A stretch of 64,000 bases of DNA, taken from NCBI GenBank assembly GCA_050486265.1, contig JBJHCY010000007.1, positions 1 through 64,000 of the forward strand. Direction: 5' to 3'. The number at the start of each line of letters is the position of its first letter. Position 1 is the stretch's first letter. The position numbers were made by a program, and so were the translations under genes. Positions 53,435 to 62,307 of this stretch are shown here, in pieces. The DNA is from SLFH01 sp050486265. GTDB lineage: Bacteria > Planctomycetota > Phycisphaerae > Phycisphaerales > UBA1924. Below the pieces are notes generated by a model. It saw only the letters and a program-made list of their open reading frames with translations, was not told the origin of the DNA and did not search any database.

Positions 53435-55165
53435 TCACATCCCTCGCAAGGGATCCGCATCGGCGGCGCCGCTGTCGGCCGTCGCCGAGGGGTCGACCAG
53501 GTCCGACGAGTCCGCCGGCAGCACGACGCGGAAGGTCGTGCCCTCGCCCGGCGCCGAGCGCAGCTCGATGCGTCCGCGGTGGTCTTCGATGATGCCCTTG
53601 GTCACCGCCAGCCCGAGCCCCGTCCCCTTCGTTCCCTTCGTCGAGTGGAACGGCTCGAAGATCCAGTCCTGGCGTTCAAGCGGGATGCCGGGGCCGTTGT
53701 CGATGATCTGCACATCCACGAACGGCGCCTGCTGGCCCAGCAAGGGGTCGGGCACATGGTACTGCGTGCGCACCGTCACCGCGCCGTCGCCCGCAGCAAC
53801 CGCCTCCACCGCGTTGTTCATCAGGTTCATCACCGCCTGGTGCATCAGGCTGTAATCGAGCGGGATCGGCGGCATCTCCGGATCAAGATCCAAGAGCAGC
53901 GCGACGCCCTTGGTGCTCGTGGCCCCTTCCAAGAGCTGCTGGCAGTCCTCGATCAACGCGTTGATCTGGCTCAGCTCGATCTCGACCTGGCGCTGGCGGC
54001 TGAAGGTCAGCATGTTCAGCGTCAGGCCGACGATGCGGTCGAGGTTGCGCTTCAGGATGCCCCAGCCGCCCTGGGCGATCTGCAGGTCGTCCTTCTTCAG
54101 CCCCATCTCGACGAGGTCGGCGCCCCCGCGCAGGCCCTGGAGGATGTTCTTGATCGAGTGCGAGAGGCTGGCGACGGTCTCGCCCATCGCGGCGAGGCGT
54201 TCGGCGTGGATTTTCTGGCCCGTCAGCTCCGCGTTGGCGAGCGCCAGCCCCGCGTGCTGGCCGATCGCGTTCATCAGCGCCAGCTGCTCCTGCGTGAAGG
54301 TGTAGTTGGCCATCGAGCTGTCGACATAGATGGCGCCGTAGGTCTTGTCCTTGTTGCGGATGGGCACGCAGATCGCCGAGCGGATGGCGAAGCGCTGGAC
54401 CGAGTCGCCGGCCGCGAAGCGCGGGTCGTTCATCGCGTTGGAGCTCAGCACGCCCTCGCCGGCCTTCAGGCAGTGCTGGAGGATGGTGCGCGAGACATGG
54501 ATGCGGGCCTCGTCGGCGTCGCGCGGGCGGACCTTGTATCGCACCGCGGCCGGGTCGAGCTTCTGGTCCGGCCCGTCGCTGTAGAGCATGATGCAGCCGC
54601 GCTCGGGCTCGATCTCGCTGAAGATCATGTCCATCACCGCCGCGAGCAGTTCGTCGCGCTCGACCGAGTGGGCCGTCAGCGTCACGAGGCGGTAGATCAC
54701 CTTGAGGTGATGGGCCGCGGCCAGCGCCGGCTCGGGCTCGGCGAGGACCATCGAGTCCTCGTTGCTCGGCATCGTGTGCTCGAACTCCGCGTCGATCTGG
54801 TCGGGCTTGAGGATGCGGACGAGGTCGCGCTCCGAAGCGTCCATCGCACCGAACACGAACAGCGTCGCCCCGACGCGGATCTGGTCGCCGGCCCGCAGCA
54901 CCGTCCGCTCGGCGATTTTGATCCCGTTGACATAGGTCCCGTTCTGCGAGTGCAGGTCGCGGATGAACCAGAGCCCGTTGTCGGGCGTCAGCTCCGCGTG
55001 CCGACGGCTCACCGTGTTGTCGGTGATCGGCAACGCCTCGGAGCTCCGACCGATGAGCTGGGGCTCGTTGGCCGGCAGCTCGAAGCGGCGCCCCTTGTCG
55101 GGGCCCTGAAGGACGGACAGCACCAGCATGGCCGGACGATATCCGGTCTGGGCCGAAGGGGTCAT
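53435..55165 (-). CDS. FHA-GAF sensor histidine kinase
   Basis: About 576 residues. Domains in order are an FHA phosphothreonine-binding domain (LVLSVLQGPDKGRRFELP, then LIGRS...TVSRRHAEL and NGTYVNG), a GAF domain (about 130-300, with GCIMLYSD and GAIYVDSSMANYTFT), and a histidine kinase core. The core has the H-box SLSHSIKNILQGLRGG (His about 336), N-box MNLMNNAVEAV, G1 DNGPGIP and G2 GTKGTGLGLAV. No membrane segment is visible, so it is cytoplasmic. No response regulator lies beside it. The start is uncertain among three in-frame ATGs (55192, 55165, 55129). Confidence 0.9.
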   Translation of the reverse strand: MTPSAQTGYRPAMLVLSVLQGPDKGRRFELPANEPQLIGRSSEALPITDNTVSRRHAELTPDNGLWFIRDLHSQNGTYVNGIKIAERTVLRAGDQIRVGATLFVFGAMDASERDLVRILKPDQIDAEFEHTMPSNEDSMVLAEPEPALAAAHHLKVIYRLVTLTAHSVERDELLAAVMDMIFSEIEPERGCIMLYSDGPDQKLDPAAVRYKVRPRDADEARIHVSRTILQHCLKAGEGVLSSNAMNDPRFAAGDSVQRFAIRSAICVPIRNKDKTYGAIYVDSSMANYTFTQEQLALMNAIGQHAGLALANAELTGQKIHAERLAAMGETVASLSHSIKNILQGLRGGADLVEMGLKKDDLQIAQGGWGILKRNLDRIVGLTLNMLTFSRQRQVEIELSQINALIEDCQQLLEGATSTKGVALLLDLDPEMPPIPLDYSLMHQAVMNLMNNAVEAVAAGDGAVTVRTQYHVPDPLLGQQAPFVDVQIIDNGPGIPLERQDWIFEPFHSTKGTKGTGLGLAVTKGIIEDHRGRIELRSAPGEGTTFRVVLPADSSDLVDPSATADSGAADADPLRGM

Positions 55166-55256
55166 GCCGAAATCCGCCTGGCGCCTCGTCATCTGACTTG
55201 CGGATTCGCCGCCCAGCGTCGGGGGTTCCCCGGAGTTCGCGGATATCCTCTGAGCC

Positions 55257-56264
55257 ATGGCCAGAAAGCCCGCACAAGGCCCGGTCTTCGACGCGTCGGT
55301 CAGGGTCTGCGTCCTCTACGGGCCCGAGGCTTTCCTCAAGACCGAGTTCTCCGACCGCCTGAAGGAAGCCGCCGAGGCCGCCTTCGGCGAGGTGCAGTCC
55401 TTCCGCTTCGACGGGCAGTCCGCCAGCGTCGGCGACATCATCGAGGAATGCCGCAGCTTCGGCCTGATGGCGGCCCACAAGTTCGTCGTGGTCGACGAGG
55501 CGGACCAGCTCGTCAAGGGCGAGGCCGCCAGGCGCGCCATGGAGCGCTACGCCGAGCACCCCAGCGACGAGGCCACCCTCGTCCTGCGCGCCGAGAAATG
55601 GACCAGCGGCAACCTCGACAAGCTCATCGAGGCCCGAGGCTTCATCTACAAATGCGACGCCATCCTTCCTCATCAGGCCGTCAACTGGGCCGTCAAGCGA
55701 TGCGAGAAGCGCCACCGGGCGACGATCACGCGCCAGGCCGCGGCGTTCCTCGTCGAGCTCCTGGGCGTCGACCTCGTCCGCCTCGACACCGAGCTGGCCA
55801 AGCTCAGCGTGGGTGTCGGAGAGGGCGGCGAGATCGGGCACGAGCAGGTCGGCGCCCTGGTCGCCCAGAGCCGCTCGGACGATTTCTGGTCCGTCCGCGA
55901 CGCGCTGACCACCGGCGACCCTGAGCGGGCCTTGGACGCGATCCGCGAGGTGATCGAAGTGGGGGGCGAGAACCCCGTAACCGTCTGCGTCGCGATGACC
56001 GACGCCGCGAGAAGGGTCGAGGCCTTCGCCCTGGGCATCGCCTGCGGCATACCTCCCGCGTCGGTCGCCGGGCAGGCGAAGATCTGGCCCCGCGACAGCA
56101 TCGAGCCCACCGCCCGCCTCGCCAAGCGCCTCGGCCCGGCCCGGGCGAGAGCCCTGGTGATCGAAGCGATGCGGACCGACGCCGCCCTGAAGTCCGGGCG
56201 GGGCGACCCCCGCCGCAACATCGAGCGGCTCGCCCTACGGTTCTGCGGCATCGCGGAGTCCTGA
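55257..56264 (+). CDS. holA: DNA polymerase III delta subunit
   Basis: Clamp-loader subunit that opens the beta clamp. The 335-residue product has the HolA layout: an N-terminal segment VCVLYGPEAFLKTEFSDRL (a degenerate P-loop region), FVVVDEADQLVKGEAARR at about 77-94, LVLRAEKWTSGNLDKLI, a middle helical domain FLVELLGVDLVRLDTELAKL, and the collar domain FWSVRDALTTGDPERALDAI. Identity is low, as is usual for this family, but the order of segments is convincing. It is divergent from the kinase gene with about 90 bases between starts. Confidence 0.85.
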   Translation: MARKPAQGPVFDASVRVCVLYGPEAFLKTEFSDRLKEAAEAAFGEVQSFRFDGQSASVGDIIEECRSFGLMAAHKFVVVDEADQLVKGEAARRAMERYAEHPSDEATLVLRAEKWTSGNLDKLIEARGFIYKCDAILPHQAVNWAVKRCEKRHRATITRQAAAFLVELLGVDLVRLDTELAKLSVGVGEGGEIGHEQVGALVAQSRSDDFWSVRDALTTGDPERALDAIREVIEVGGENPVTVCVAMTDAARRVEAFALGIACGIPPASVAGQAKIWPRDSIEPTARLAKRLGPARARALVIEAMRTDAALKSGRGDPRRNIERLALRFCGIAES

Positions 56265-56385
56265 AAGCCGACCGAAATTGCAAAGCCAGGCGTGCTGCCT
56301 CGCCGATCGCTCCCGTTGAAGGTCCGTCCGGAGGACGGGTCGCCGGCCTGATTCTGGGCCGGGCCATGGGCAGGAGGCCCGATCC

Positions 56386-57582
56386 ATGCGTCGACGCAAC
56401 GCCGATGTCTTTGCCGCCGGATTTTTCGCCGCCGCGCTCGCCGGTGCGGCGTGCTGGCTCGCTGGCTGCGCCGCCAACCCCGACGCGGCGGAGGCCGAAC
56501 GGATCCGAGCCGCGCAGGCCCGCGCCGAGGCGCAGCGAGCGTCAAAGCCCGCCGAGGAGCCGAGGCCCGGGGGCGTCGATCCGGCTTGGGTCGAGGAGCT
56601 GTCGTTCGGCCTCGAACAGGCGCTGGCGGGGATGGACTTTGAGAACACCGAGGAGCCGACGCCCGTTCGCGAGGCCGAGCAGCCACGCCGACGCCCGACC
56701 GAGCAACCGATCTCCGTGCTCGCAACCCCGGAGGAGCGGGGGAGCTTACCCAGCGAGGCCGAACCCACAAAGACCGACCCAGAGCCCCTGCCCCCGATCG
56801 ACGAACGGATCGCACGAGCGACGGCGGAGCTCGGCGACCTTCTCCGCGAGCGGGCGATGACCCGGCCCGACCCGCTGGTGGACTACCTCCGGCTCGCCCT
56901 GCTCTCGGGCGTCGACGCTTCGGCGACAGGCACGCCCGCCGAGTTTGAGTCAGAGCTGCGGACCATGCTCATCGGGGTCGAGCCCGCCCACGCCTCGATC
57001 CTCGCCGAGACGGTCCGGGGCTGGATGGCGGCGGGTCTGGACGGCCCGCGGGCCGAGGGTGTGCTCAGGGTCCTCGAACAGGCCGAGACAAGGCTGACAG
57101 CAGCGGACGCGGGCCTGCGGATCTCGAAGCTCGCCTTGGCGACCCGCGTCGCGGGGTTCGGGAAGATCGATGTGATTGCAGAGCAACGGCTCCTCGCCGG
57201 GCGGCCGCAGCAGGTGATTGTGTACACAGAGATCGCCGGCTTCGGCCATCGGGAGGTCACCGATCGCGATCCGAAAGCGTCGCGGGATCGGGGCGACCGG
57301 TACGCGGTGGATGTGACGCAGGAACTGCTGCTGTACCACGCGGGACCGGACGAGCTGTTGGCGTGGCATCGGCCGCGGGCGCGGGTGGTCGACACCTCCG
57401 GCAACCGGCGTCGTGACTTTTACATCGTGCACCAGATCGAGCTGCCCTCGTCGCTGACGGTCGGGTCGTACACGCTGAAAGTTCGGCTGCGCGACGAAAC
57501 GACCGGTGTGGAGACAGAGGCGACCTTGCCGATCCGTCTGGTTGCGGACGCGTCGCTGCTTGGCACGGGCCGGCGGCGGTAA
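56386..57582 (+). CDS. Predicted lipoprotein with C-terminal beta-sandwich
   Basis: 398 residues. The lipoprotein signal ends at the lipobox LAGC (residues 24-27; AALAGAACWLAGCAANP). A disordered, Glu/Pro-rich stretch of about 120 residues follows, then a helical part (MIGVEPAHASILAETVRGWM-like) and a beta-sandwich from about 275 to the end. The sandwich reads FGKIDVIAEQRLLAGRPQQV, EIAGFGHREV and FYIVHQIELPSSLTVGSYTL. I do not recognise the family. It is likely periplasmic, or on the outer surface. It follows holA by 121 bases. Confidence 0.75.
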   Translation: MRRRNADVFAAGFFAAALAGAACWLAGCAANPDAAEAERIRAAQARAEAQRASKPAEEPRPGGVDPAWVEELSFGLEQALAGMDFENTEEPTPVREAEQPRRRPTEQPISVLATPEERGSLPSEAEPTKTDPEPLPPIDERIARATAELGDLLRERAMTRPDPLVDYLRLALLSGVDASATGTPAEFESELRTMLIGVEPAHASILAETVRGWMAAGLDGPRAEGVLRVLEQAETRLTAADAGLRISKLALATRVAGFGKIDVIAEQRLLAGRPQQVIVYTEIAGFGHREVTDRDPKASRDRGDRYAVDVTQELLLYHAGPDELLAWHRPRARVVDTSGNRRRDFYIVHQIELPSSLTVGSYTLKVRLRDETTGVETEATLPIRLVADASLLGTGRRR

Positions 57583-57940
57583 ATCCCCCTGTTCTGGGTA
57601 ACGCCTTGGGGCGCGAACTGCGCACGCTGCCGTTTTGTCATCCGGGCGTGCCGTGTTGGCGGGCCGGACCCCGCCAATGAGCCGAGAAAGCGATTGTGGG
57701 AATGAACCCGGGGCTCCGGAGGGCCGAAGCGCTAGGGCCCGATTGGCACGCGCCGTGCTTCCCGACAGGGGATCGGCGCATCGCGATTGAAGACACCCCT
57801 GTACTGGGGGTGCTGATTGGGGCGTCGATTCCGGTCGGAACCGGAACAGGATGGTCGCCCGCCTGTGTTGGATGGTGGAGTGACAACGCGGGTCGGCTAG
57901 GCTCAAGAGTGGGGCCGAAGCGGCCCCCGGGAGCAGAGCG
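57583..57940. other. Gap of 358 bases before clpC
   Basis: No gene is supported. I looked for CtsR- or CIRCE-like operators and for clear promoter hexamers and found none I would defend. The region is rich in short GC palindromes such as acacccctgtactgggggtg. Confidence 0.4.
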
Positions 57941-60499
57941 ATGTTCGAACGATTTACAGACCGTGCCCGCAAGGTGATGGCTCTGGCCAACCAGGAAGCG
58001 CAGCGGTTCAACCACGAGTACATCGGGACCGAGCACATCCTGCTCGGGCTGGTGAAGGAAGGCTCGGGGGTCGGGGCCAATGTGCTCAAGAACCTCGATG
58101 TCGATCTCCGCAAGGTGCGCCTGGAGGTCGAGAAGCTCGTCAAGGCCGGGCCCGAGATGGTCACGATGGGCAAGCTGCCCCAGACCCCTCGCGCCAAGAA
58201 GGTCATCGAGTACGCCATCGAAGAGGCGCGCAACCTCAACCACAACTATGTCGGCACCGAGCACCTGCTGCTGGGCCTGCTCCGCGAGCAGGACGGCGTC
58301 GCGGCCCAGGTCCTCATGAACCTCGGCCTGAAGCTCGAAGAGGTGCGCGAGGAGGTGCTCAACCTGCTCGGCGCCGGCGGCGAGGGCGGCGAGGAAGGGG
58401 CGGCGCTCGGCGCGCCATCCGGCGGCGCGGGCGCTGAAGGGCGCGGGCGGCGCAAGAGCCAGACCCCGGCCCTTGACAGCTTCGGCCGCGACCTGACCGA
58501 GCTGGCCAAGGAGGGCGGGCTGGACCCGGTGATCGGGCGTCAGAACGAGATCGAGCGCGTCGTGCAGGTGCTCTGCCGTCGCACCAAGAACAACCCCGTG
58601 CTGCTGGGCGAGGCGGGCGTGGGCAAGACGGCGATCGTCGAGGGCCTGGCCCAGCGGATCATCTCGGGCGAGGTGCCCGACATCCTGCACGAGCGCCGGC
58701 TGGTCGTGCTGGACCTTGCGATGATGGTCGCCGGGACGAAGTACCGCGGCCAGTTCGAGGAGCGCATCAAGGCGGTGATGAACGAGGTCCGTCGCGCGAA
58801 GAATGTGATCCTCTTCATCGACGAGCTGCACACCCTCGTGGGCGCCGGCGGCGCCGAGGGCGCGATCGACGCGAGCAATGTGCTCAAGCCGGCGCTGGCC
58901 CGCGGCGAGATCCAGTGCATCGGCGCGACGACCTTCGACGAGTACCGCAAGTACATCGAGAAGGACGCGGCGCTGGCCCGCAGGTTCCAGGCGATTACGG
59001 TCGAGCCGCCCAACAACGAGCAGACCGTCGAGATCATCAAGGGCCTGCGCGACCGCTACGAGGAGCATCACCGCGTCAAGATCACCGACGAGGCGGTGCG
59101 TTCGGCCGTCGAGCTGTCGGGCCGCTACATCACAGGGCGCGTGCAGCCGGACAAGTCGATCGATGTGATCGACGAGGCGGGCGCGCGGGTGCGGATCAAG
59201 AGCATGACCAAGCCGCCGGACCTGGCGGACATCGAGGCGGACATCGAGCGCCTCAATGTCCAGAAGGACGAGGCGGTGAAGGCGGCGGACTACGAGCGTG
59301 CGGCCGAACTGCGCGACCAGTCCGAGCAGCTGAAGAAGAAGAAGGAACAGATCCAGAAGGACTGGAAGCAGAAGCTCGAAGAGGTCGATGGCGTCGTCGA
59401 CGAGGAAGTGATCGCCGAGGTCGTCAGCAAGATGACCGGCGTGCCCCTGCAGCGCCTCGAGAAGGAGGAGGCCTCGCGCCTGCTCGAGCTGGAGGCGGAG
59501 CTTCACAAGCGCGTCATCAGCCAGGACGAGGCGATCAAGGCGGTCGCCAAGGCGATCCGTCGCGCCCGGGCCGGGCTGAAGGATCCGAAGCGTCCGATGG
59601 GATCGTTCATCTTCGTCGGCCCCTCGGGCGTGGGCAAGACGCTCCTGAGCAAGGCCCTGGCCGAGTTCATGTTCGGCGACGAGGACGCGCTGATCCATCT
59701 GGACATGAGCGAGTACATGGAGAAGCACAATGTCTCCAGGCTCGTCGGCGCGCCCCCCGGCTATGTGGGCTACGAGGAGGGCGGCCAGCTGACCGAGCAG
59801 GTCCGGCGTCGCCCCTACGCGGTGATCCTGCTCGACGAGGTCGAGAAGGCCCACCCCGATGTGTTCAACATGCTCCTCCAGATCATGGAGGAGGGGCGCC
59901 TCACCGACTCGTTCGGGCGCCATGTCGACTTCCGCAACTGCATCCTGATCATGACCAGCAACATCGGCGCGGATCTGATCAAGGGCGGCGGCGGCTTCGG
60001 CTTCCAGAAGCGCTCCGCCGATGTCGACTACGACAACATCAAGAGCGTGCTGATGAAGGAGATCGAGCGGTTCTTCCGCCCCGAGTTCATCAACCGCCTC
60101 GACGACACCATCGTCTTCAAGCCGCTGACCAAGGACGACCTCGTCGACATCGTCGAGTACGAGGTCCACAAGGTCCTCTCCCGCCTGCGCGAGCAGGGCA
60201 TCAAGCTCGCGCTCGAACAGTCCGCAAAGGACTTCCTCATCGAGAAGGGCTACAACCCGGACTTCGGCGCCCGCCCCCTCCGCCGCGCCATCGGCACCTA
60301 CATCGAGGACCCGCTCAGCGAGATGCTCCTCGCCGGCGAGCTGCACGGCAAGAACCTCGTGACCCTTTCCCACCCCGAGGGCGCTGAAAACCTCGTCTTC
60401 AAGAGCGAGAAGCTCGAAGAGCCCGAGGACAAGGCAGAAGACGGCAAGAAGGAAGAGAACGGCGGCAAGCCCGAGAAGGCCGGCGCCCGCTCGACCTGA
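57941..60499 (+). CDS. clpC: ATP-dependent Clp protease ATPase subunit
   Basis: AAA+ unfoldase that feeds substrates to ClpP. 852 residues: a double Clp N-domain (FERFTDRARKVMALANQEAQ, then HEYIGTEHILLGLV and HNYVGTEHLLLGLL), AAA module 1 with Walker A GEAGVGKTAIVEGL at about 223, and a UVR-containing middle domain (KAADYERAAELRDQSEQLKK). AAA module 2 has Walker A GPSGVGKTLLSKAL at about 560. The loop GGGFGFQKRS near 685 takes the place of the ClpP-binding loop. The UVR motif marks it as ClpC rather than ClpA or ClpB. The acidic tail after 820 is species-specific. A strong terminator follows. Confidence 0.97.
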   Translation: MFERFTDRARKVMALANQEAQRFNHEYIGTEHILLGLVKEGSGVGANVLKNLDVDLRKVRLEVEKLVKAGPEMVTMGKLPQTPRAKKVIEYAIEEARNLNHNYVGTEHLLLGLLREQDGVAAQVLMNLGLKLEEVREEVLNLLGAGGEGGEEGAALGAPSGGAGAEGRGRRKSQTPALDSFGRDLTELAKEGGLDPVIGRQNEIERVVQVLCRRTKNNPVLLGEAGVGKTAIVEGLAQRIISGEVPDILHERRLVVLDLAMMVAGTKYRGQFEERIKAVMNEVRRAKNVILFIDELHTLVGAGGAEGAIDASNVLKPALARGEIQCIGATTFDEYRKYIEKDAALARRFQAITVEPPNNEQTVEIIKGLRDRYEEHHRVKITDEAVRSAVELSGRYITGRVQPDKSIDVIDEAGARVRIKSMTKPPDLADIEADIERLNVQKDEAVKAADYERAAELRDQSEQLKKKKEQIQKDWKQKLEEVDGVVDEEVIAEVVSKMTGVPLQRLEKEEASRLLELEAELHKRVISQDEAIKAVAKAIRRARAGLKDPKRPMGSFIFVGPSGVGKTLLSKALAEFMFGDEDALIHLDMSEYMEKHNVSRLVGAPPGYVGYEEGGQLTEQVRRRPYAVILLDEVEKAHPDVFNMLLQIMEEGRLTDSFGRHVDFRNCILIMTSNIGADLIKGGGGFGFQKRSADVDYDNIKSVLMKEIERFFRPEFINRLDDTIVFKPLTKDDLVDIVEYEVHKVLSRLREQGIKLALEQSAKDFLIEKGYNPDFGARPLRRAIGTYIEDPLSEMLLAGELHGKNLVTLSHPEGAENLVFKSEKLEEPEDKAEDGKKEENGGKPEKAGARST

Positions 60500-60537
60500 C
60501 ACGACTCGTTCGTTCGCCCATCTTCACACCCCACGAC

Positions 60538-60564
60538 GCACCCGCACCCGCGGGTGCGTTTTTC
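60538..60564 (+). terminator. Intrinsic terminator of clpC
   Basis: The palindrome cgcacccgcgggtgcg (60543-60558) is followed by tttttc. It lies about 40 bases after the clpC stop. Confidence 0.85.
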
Positions 60565-60629
60565 TTATCCGGTCTGGGCCGGCGCAGGAACGGGCCATGG
60601 CGGAAGCCGCGATTGGCCGGCGTAAGTTC

Positions 60630-60658
60630 TTGCGGTCGGGCCGAACTTCCGATATTCT
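60630..60658 (+). promoter_or_regulatory. Candidate promoter of the dockerin sister gene
   Basis: TTGCGG (60630-60635) and TATTCT (60653-60658) with a 17-base spacer. The ATG at 60798 lies about 140 bases downstream, after a good ggagg site at 60784. Confidence 0.45.
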
Positions 60659-60797
60659 GCGGCGTCGCGGCGAGTTGCGGGCGTGGGGCCCGTGTTCGGC
60701 TTGTCGATCGCCGCGATTGGTGTGGGGGGTCATCGCCGCCGGGCGTGGTGCGTGGCGGCCTATGCAGATGAGCGTTCGCTCACGGAGGATTCGAAAG

Positions 60798-61880
60798 ATG
60801 CGTCGGAACACAATTCTGGCTGCTGGCGCTGTCGTTGCGCTGGCAGGGCTGGCCAACGCCCAGCACACCGCCAACCTCGGCGACCTGTTCGTCACGACCA
60901 CCGAGACCCAAGTCGACATGAACGGGGCGAGCATCCCCGCGGGCACCTACACCTCGTACCAGATCACCGCCGACTGGGTCGCCGGTGGCGGCAACCCGTG
61001 GTCGACCGAGGCCCGGGCGAGCCTGACCAACTCCTTCGATCTGACCACTGCGCTCTTCCACATGGGCCCGATCGCCCCGACCGACGGCGCGATGTTCAGC
61101 GGCGACCCCGCCTTTCTGAGCTGGACCGGGTTCATGACGCCCGCGTTCCGTTCCGTCGAGGTCGGGTTCTCGACCGCGACGCCCTACGAGGGCGGCGACC
61201 CGCTGGTCTTCAACGCCCGCCAGACCTTCGGCACCTCCGACGCGACCTGGAACAATGTCGTCGTCACGCTCGGGTTCGACACGCCCCCGCCCCCTCCCGG
61301 CATCTTCAGCGAGGCCTGGCACCAGGGGCACACCGGCACCGGCAACTTCTGGGTCCGCACCAACGCGATGGCGGGCACCCTGCAGACCAACGGCCCCGTC
61401 GAGTACGAGACCGTCGAGTTCACCGTCAGCGAGACCGGCTCGTACAACCTCGCGCAGCTCTCGCCCGACCACGACGGATACCTGCACATCTACGAGGGCT
61501 CGTTCGATCCGAACGACCAGTTCACCAACCTGATCGCCGCCAACGACGACGGGCCGCTGCTTGGCATCCGCAGTTCGGTGGTCAACGATGTGTTCATGAC
61601 CTCCGGCACGACCTACATCGCCGTGCTGAGCGCCTTCGCCGCGGGCTCGGGCAACGGCCCGTTCACGCTCAACGCGCTCGGCCCGGGCGTGCCCAGCCTC
61701 GTCGGCGGCCCGACCTGCCCGCCCGACCTCAACGGGGATGGCGTGGTCGACGCCGACGACTTCTTCCTCTTCCTGCAGCTCTTTGCCGCAGGCGACAGCC
61801 GCGCCGATTTCAACAACGACGGCGTGATCGACGCCGACGACTTCTTCGAGTTCCTCAACGCGTTCGCGACCGGCTGCTGA
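60798..61880 (+). CDS. Secreted protein with GC-type dockerin end (sister of the PEP-CTERM protein downstream)
   Basis: 360 residues. The signal peptide is TILAAGAVVALAGLANAQ. The body (about 20-290) reads NLGDLFVTTTETQVDMNGAS, IPAGTYTSYQITADWVAGGG, QTFGTSDATWNNVVVTLGF, and a second domain LSPDHDGYLHIYEGSFDPND of the pre-peptidase or DVUA0089 type. It matches the next gene over its whole body. The C-terminus is the two-loop dockerin DLNGDGVVDADD and DFNNDGVIDADD ending in TGC. The start has a ggagg site nine bases away, and upstream in-frame codons are rejected. Confidence 0.88.
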   Translation: MRRNTILAAGAVVALAGLANAQHTANLGDLFVTTTETQVDMNGASIPAGTYTSYQITADWVAGGGNPWSTEARASLTNSFDLTTALFHMGPIAPTDGAMFSGDPAFLSWTGFMTPAFRSVEVGFSTATPYEGGDPLVFNARQTFGTSDATWNNVVVTLGFDTPPPPPGIFSEAWHQGHTGTGNFWVRTNAMAGTLQTNGPVEYETVEFTVSETGSYNLAQLSPDHDGYLHIYEGSFDPNDQFTNLIAANDDGPLLGIRSSVVNDVFMTSGTTYIAVLSAFAAGSGNGPFTLNALGPGVPSLVGGPTCPPDLNGDGVVDADDFFLFLQLFAAGDSRADFNNDGVIDADDFFEFLNAFATGC

Positions 61881-61924
61881 CGCAGCGTCGGGCCGCGGGC
61901 CGCGTTCTTTGACGATCTATTCCT

Positions 61925-61956
61925 CGGGCCCGGGTGGAGACACCCGGGCCCGCTTT
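61925..61956 (+). terminator. Intrinsic terminator
   Basis: A perfect 12-base-pair stem (cgggcccgggtg, loop gaga, cacccgggcccg) is followed by cttt. It lies 45 bases after the stop of the dockerin sister gene. Confidence 0.8.
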
Positions 61957-62062
61957 GTTGGCGGCTGCGCCCGCGGGCGTCCTATAAGCGGGCTCGCGAG
62001 TTGTCAAACCCCTTTGGTACGGCGTTCGGGCGTCAAAAACTTCACATTCGGTCCCGTTGCTC

Positions 62063-62090
62063 TTGTGTTGCTTCGGTCTCGCGGTACCAT
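62063..62090 (+). promoter_or_regulatory. Candidate promoter of the PEP-CTERM sister gene
   Basis: TTGTGT (62063-62068) and TACCAT (62085-62090) with a 16-base spacer, the same geometry as the candidates at 11150 and 48123. Confidence 0.5.
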
Positions 62091-62307
62091 CGTGGTCGAT
62101 CGCGGGCCGTTCACAGGAAGGTCCGTTTTCACAGCGTCGAGGGCTGGATTCGGAGAGAGACGAACTCACCCACGGCAGATTGGTTTGTGCCCCGTCCCGC
62201 TGAGCGCGCGACGGGTGTTCGCCGGTGCTCATCCGTACAGAGCATTGGCTTGTGTTTTTCTCGTGCAGGCGCTGCAGCGTTCTGTGCGAAAGTAGGAGAG
62301 ACAAGAG

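Larger units (their letters stand above)
61881..62307. other. Gap of 427 bases with terminator and promoter
   Basis: It contains the terminator at 61925-61956 and the promoter candidate at 62063-62090. About 215 bases of untranslated leader then run to the next ATG. No gene is supported. Confidence 0.6.

Noticed and set aside
53309..55924. 871-codon plus-strand open frame across the kinase and into holA
   Set aside because: Its product has no domain, while the minus-strand kinase shows FHA, GAF and kinase motifs.
57583..57940. Heat-shock operator upstream of clpC
   Set aside because: No CtsR- or CIRCE-like inverted repeat could be found.
57638..60502. 954-codon open frame antisense to clpC
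   Set aside because: Shadow frame made by GC-rich codon structure. The sense strand encodes an unambiguous ClpC.
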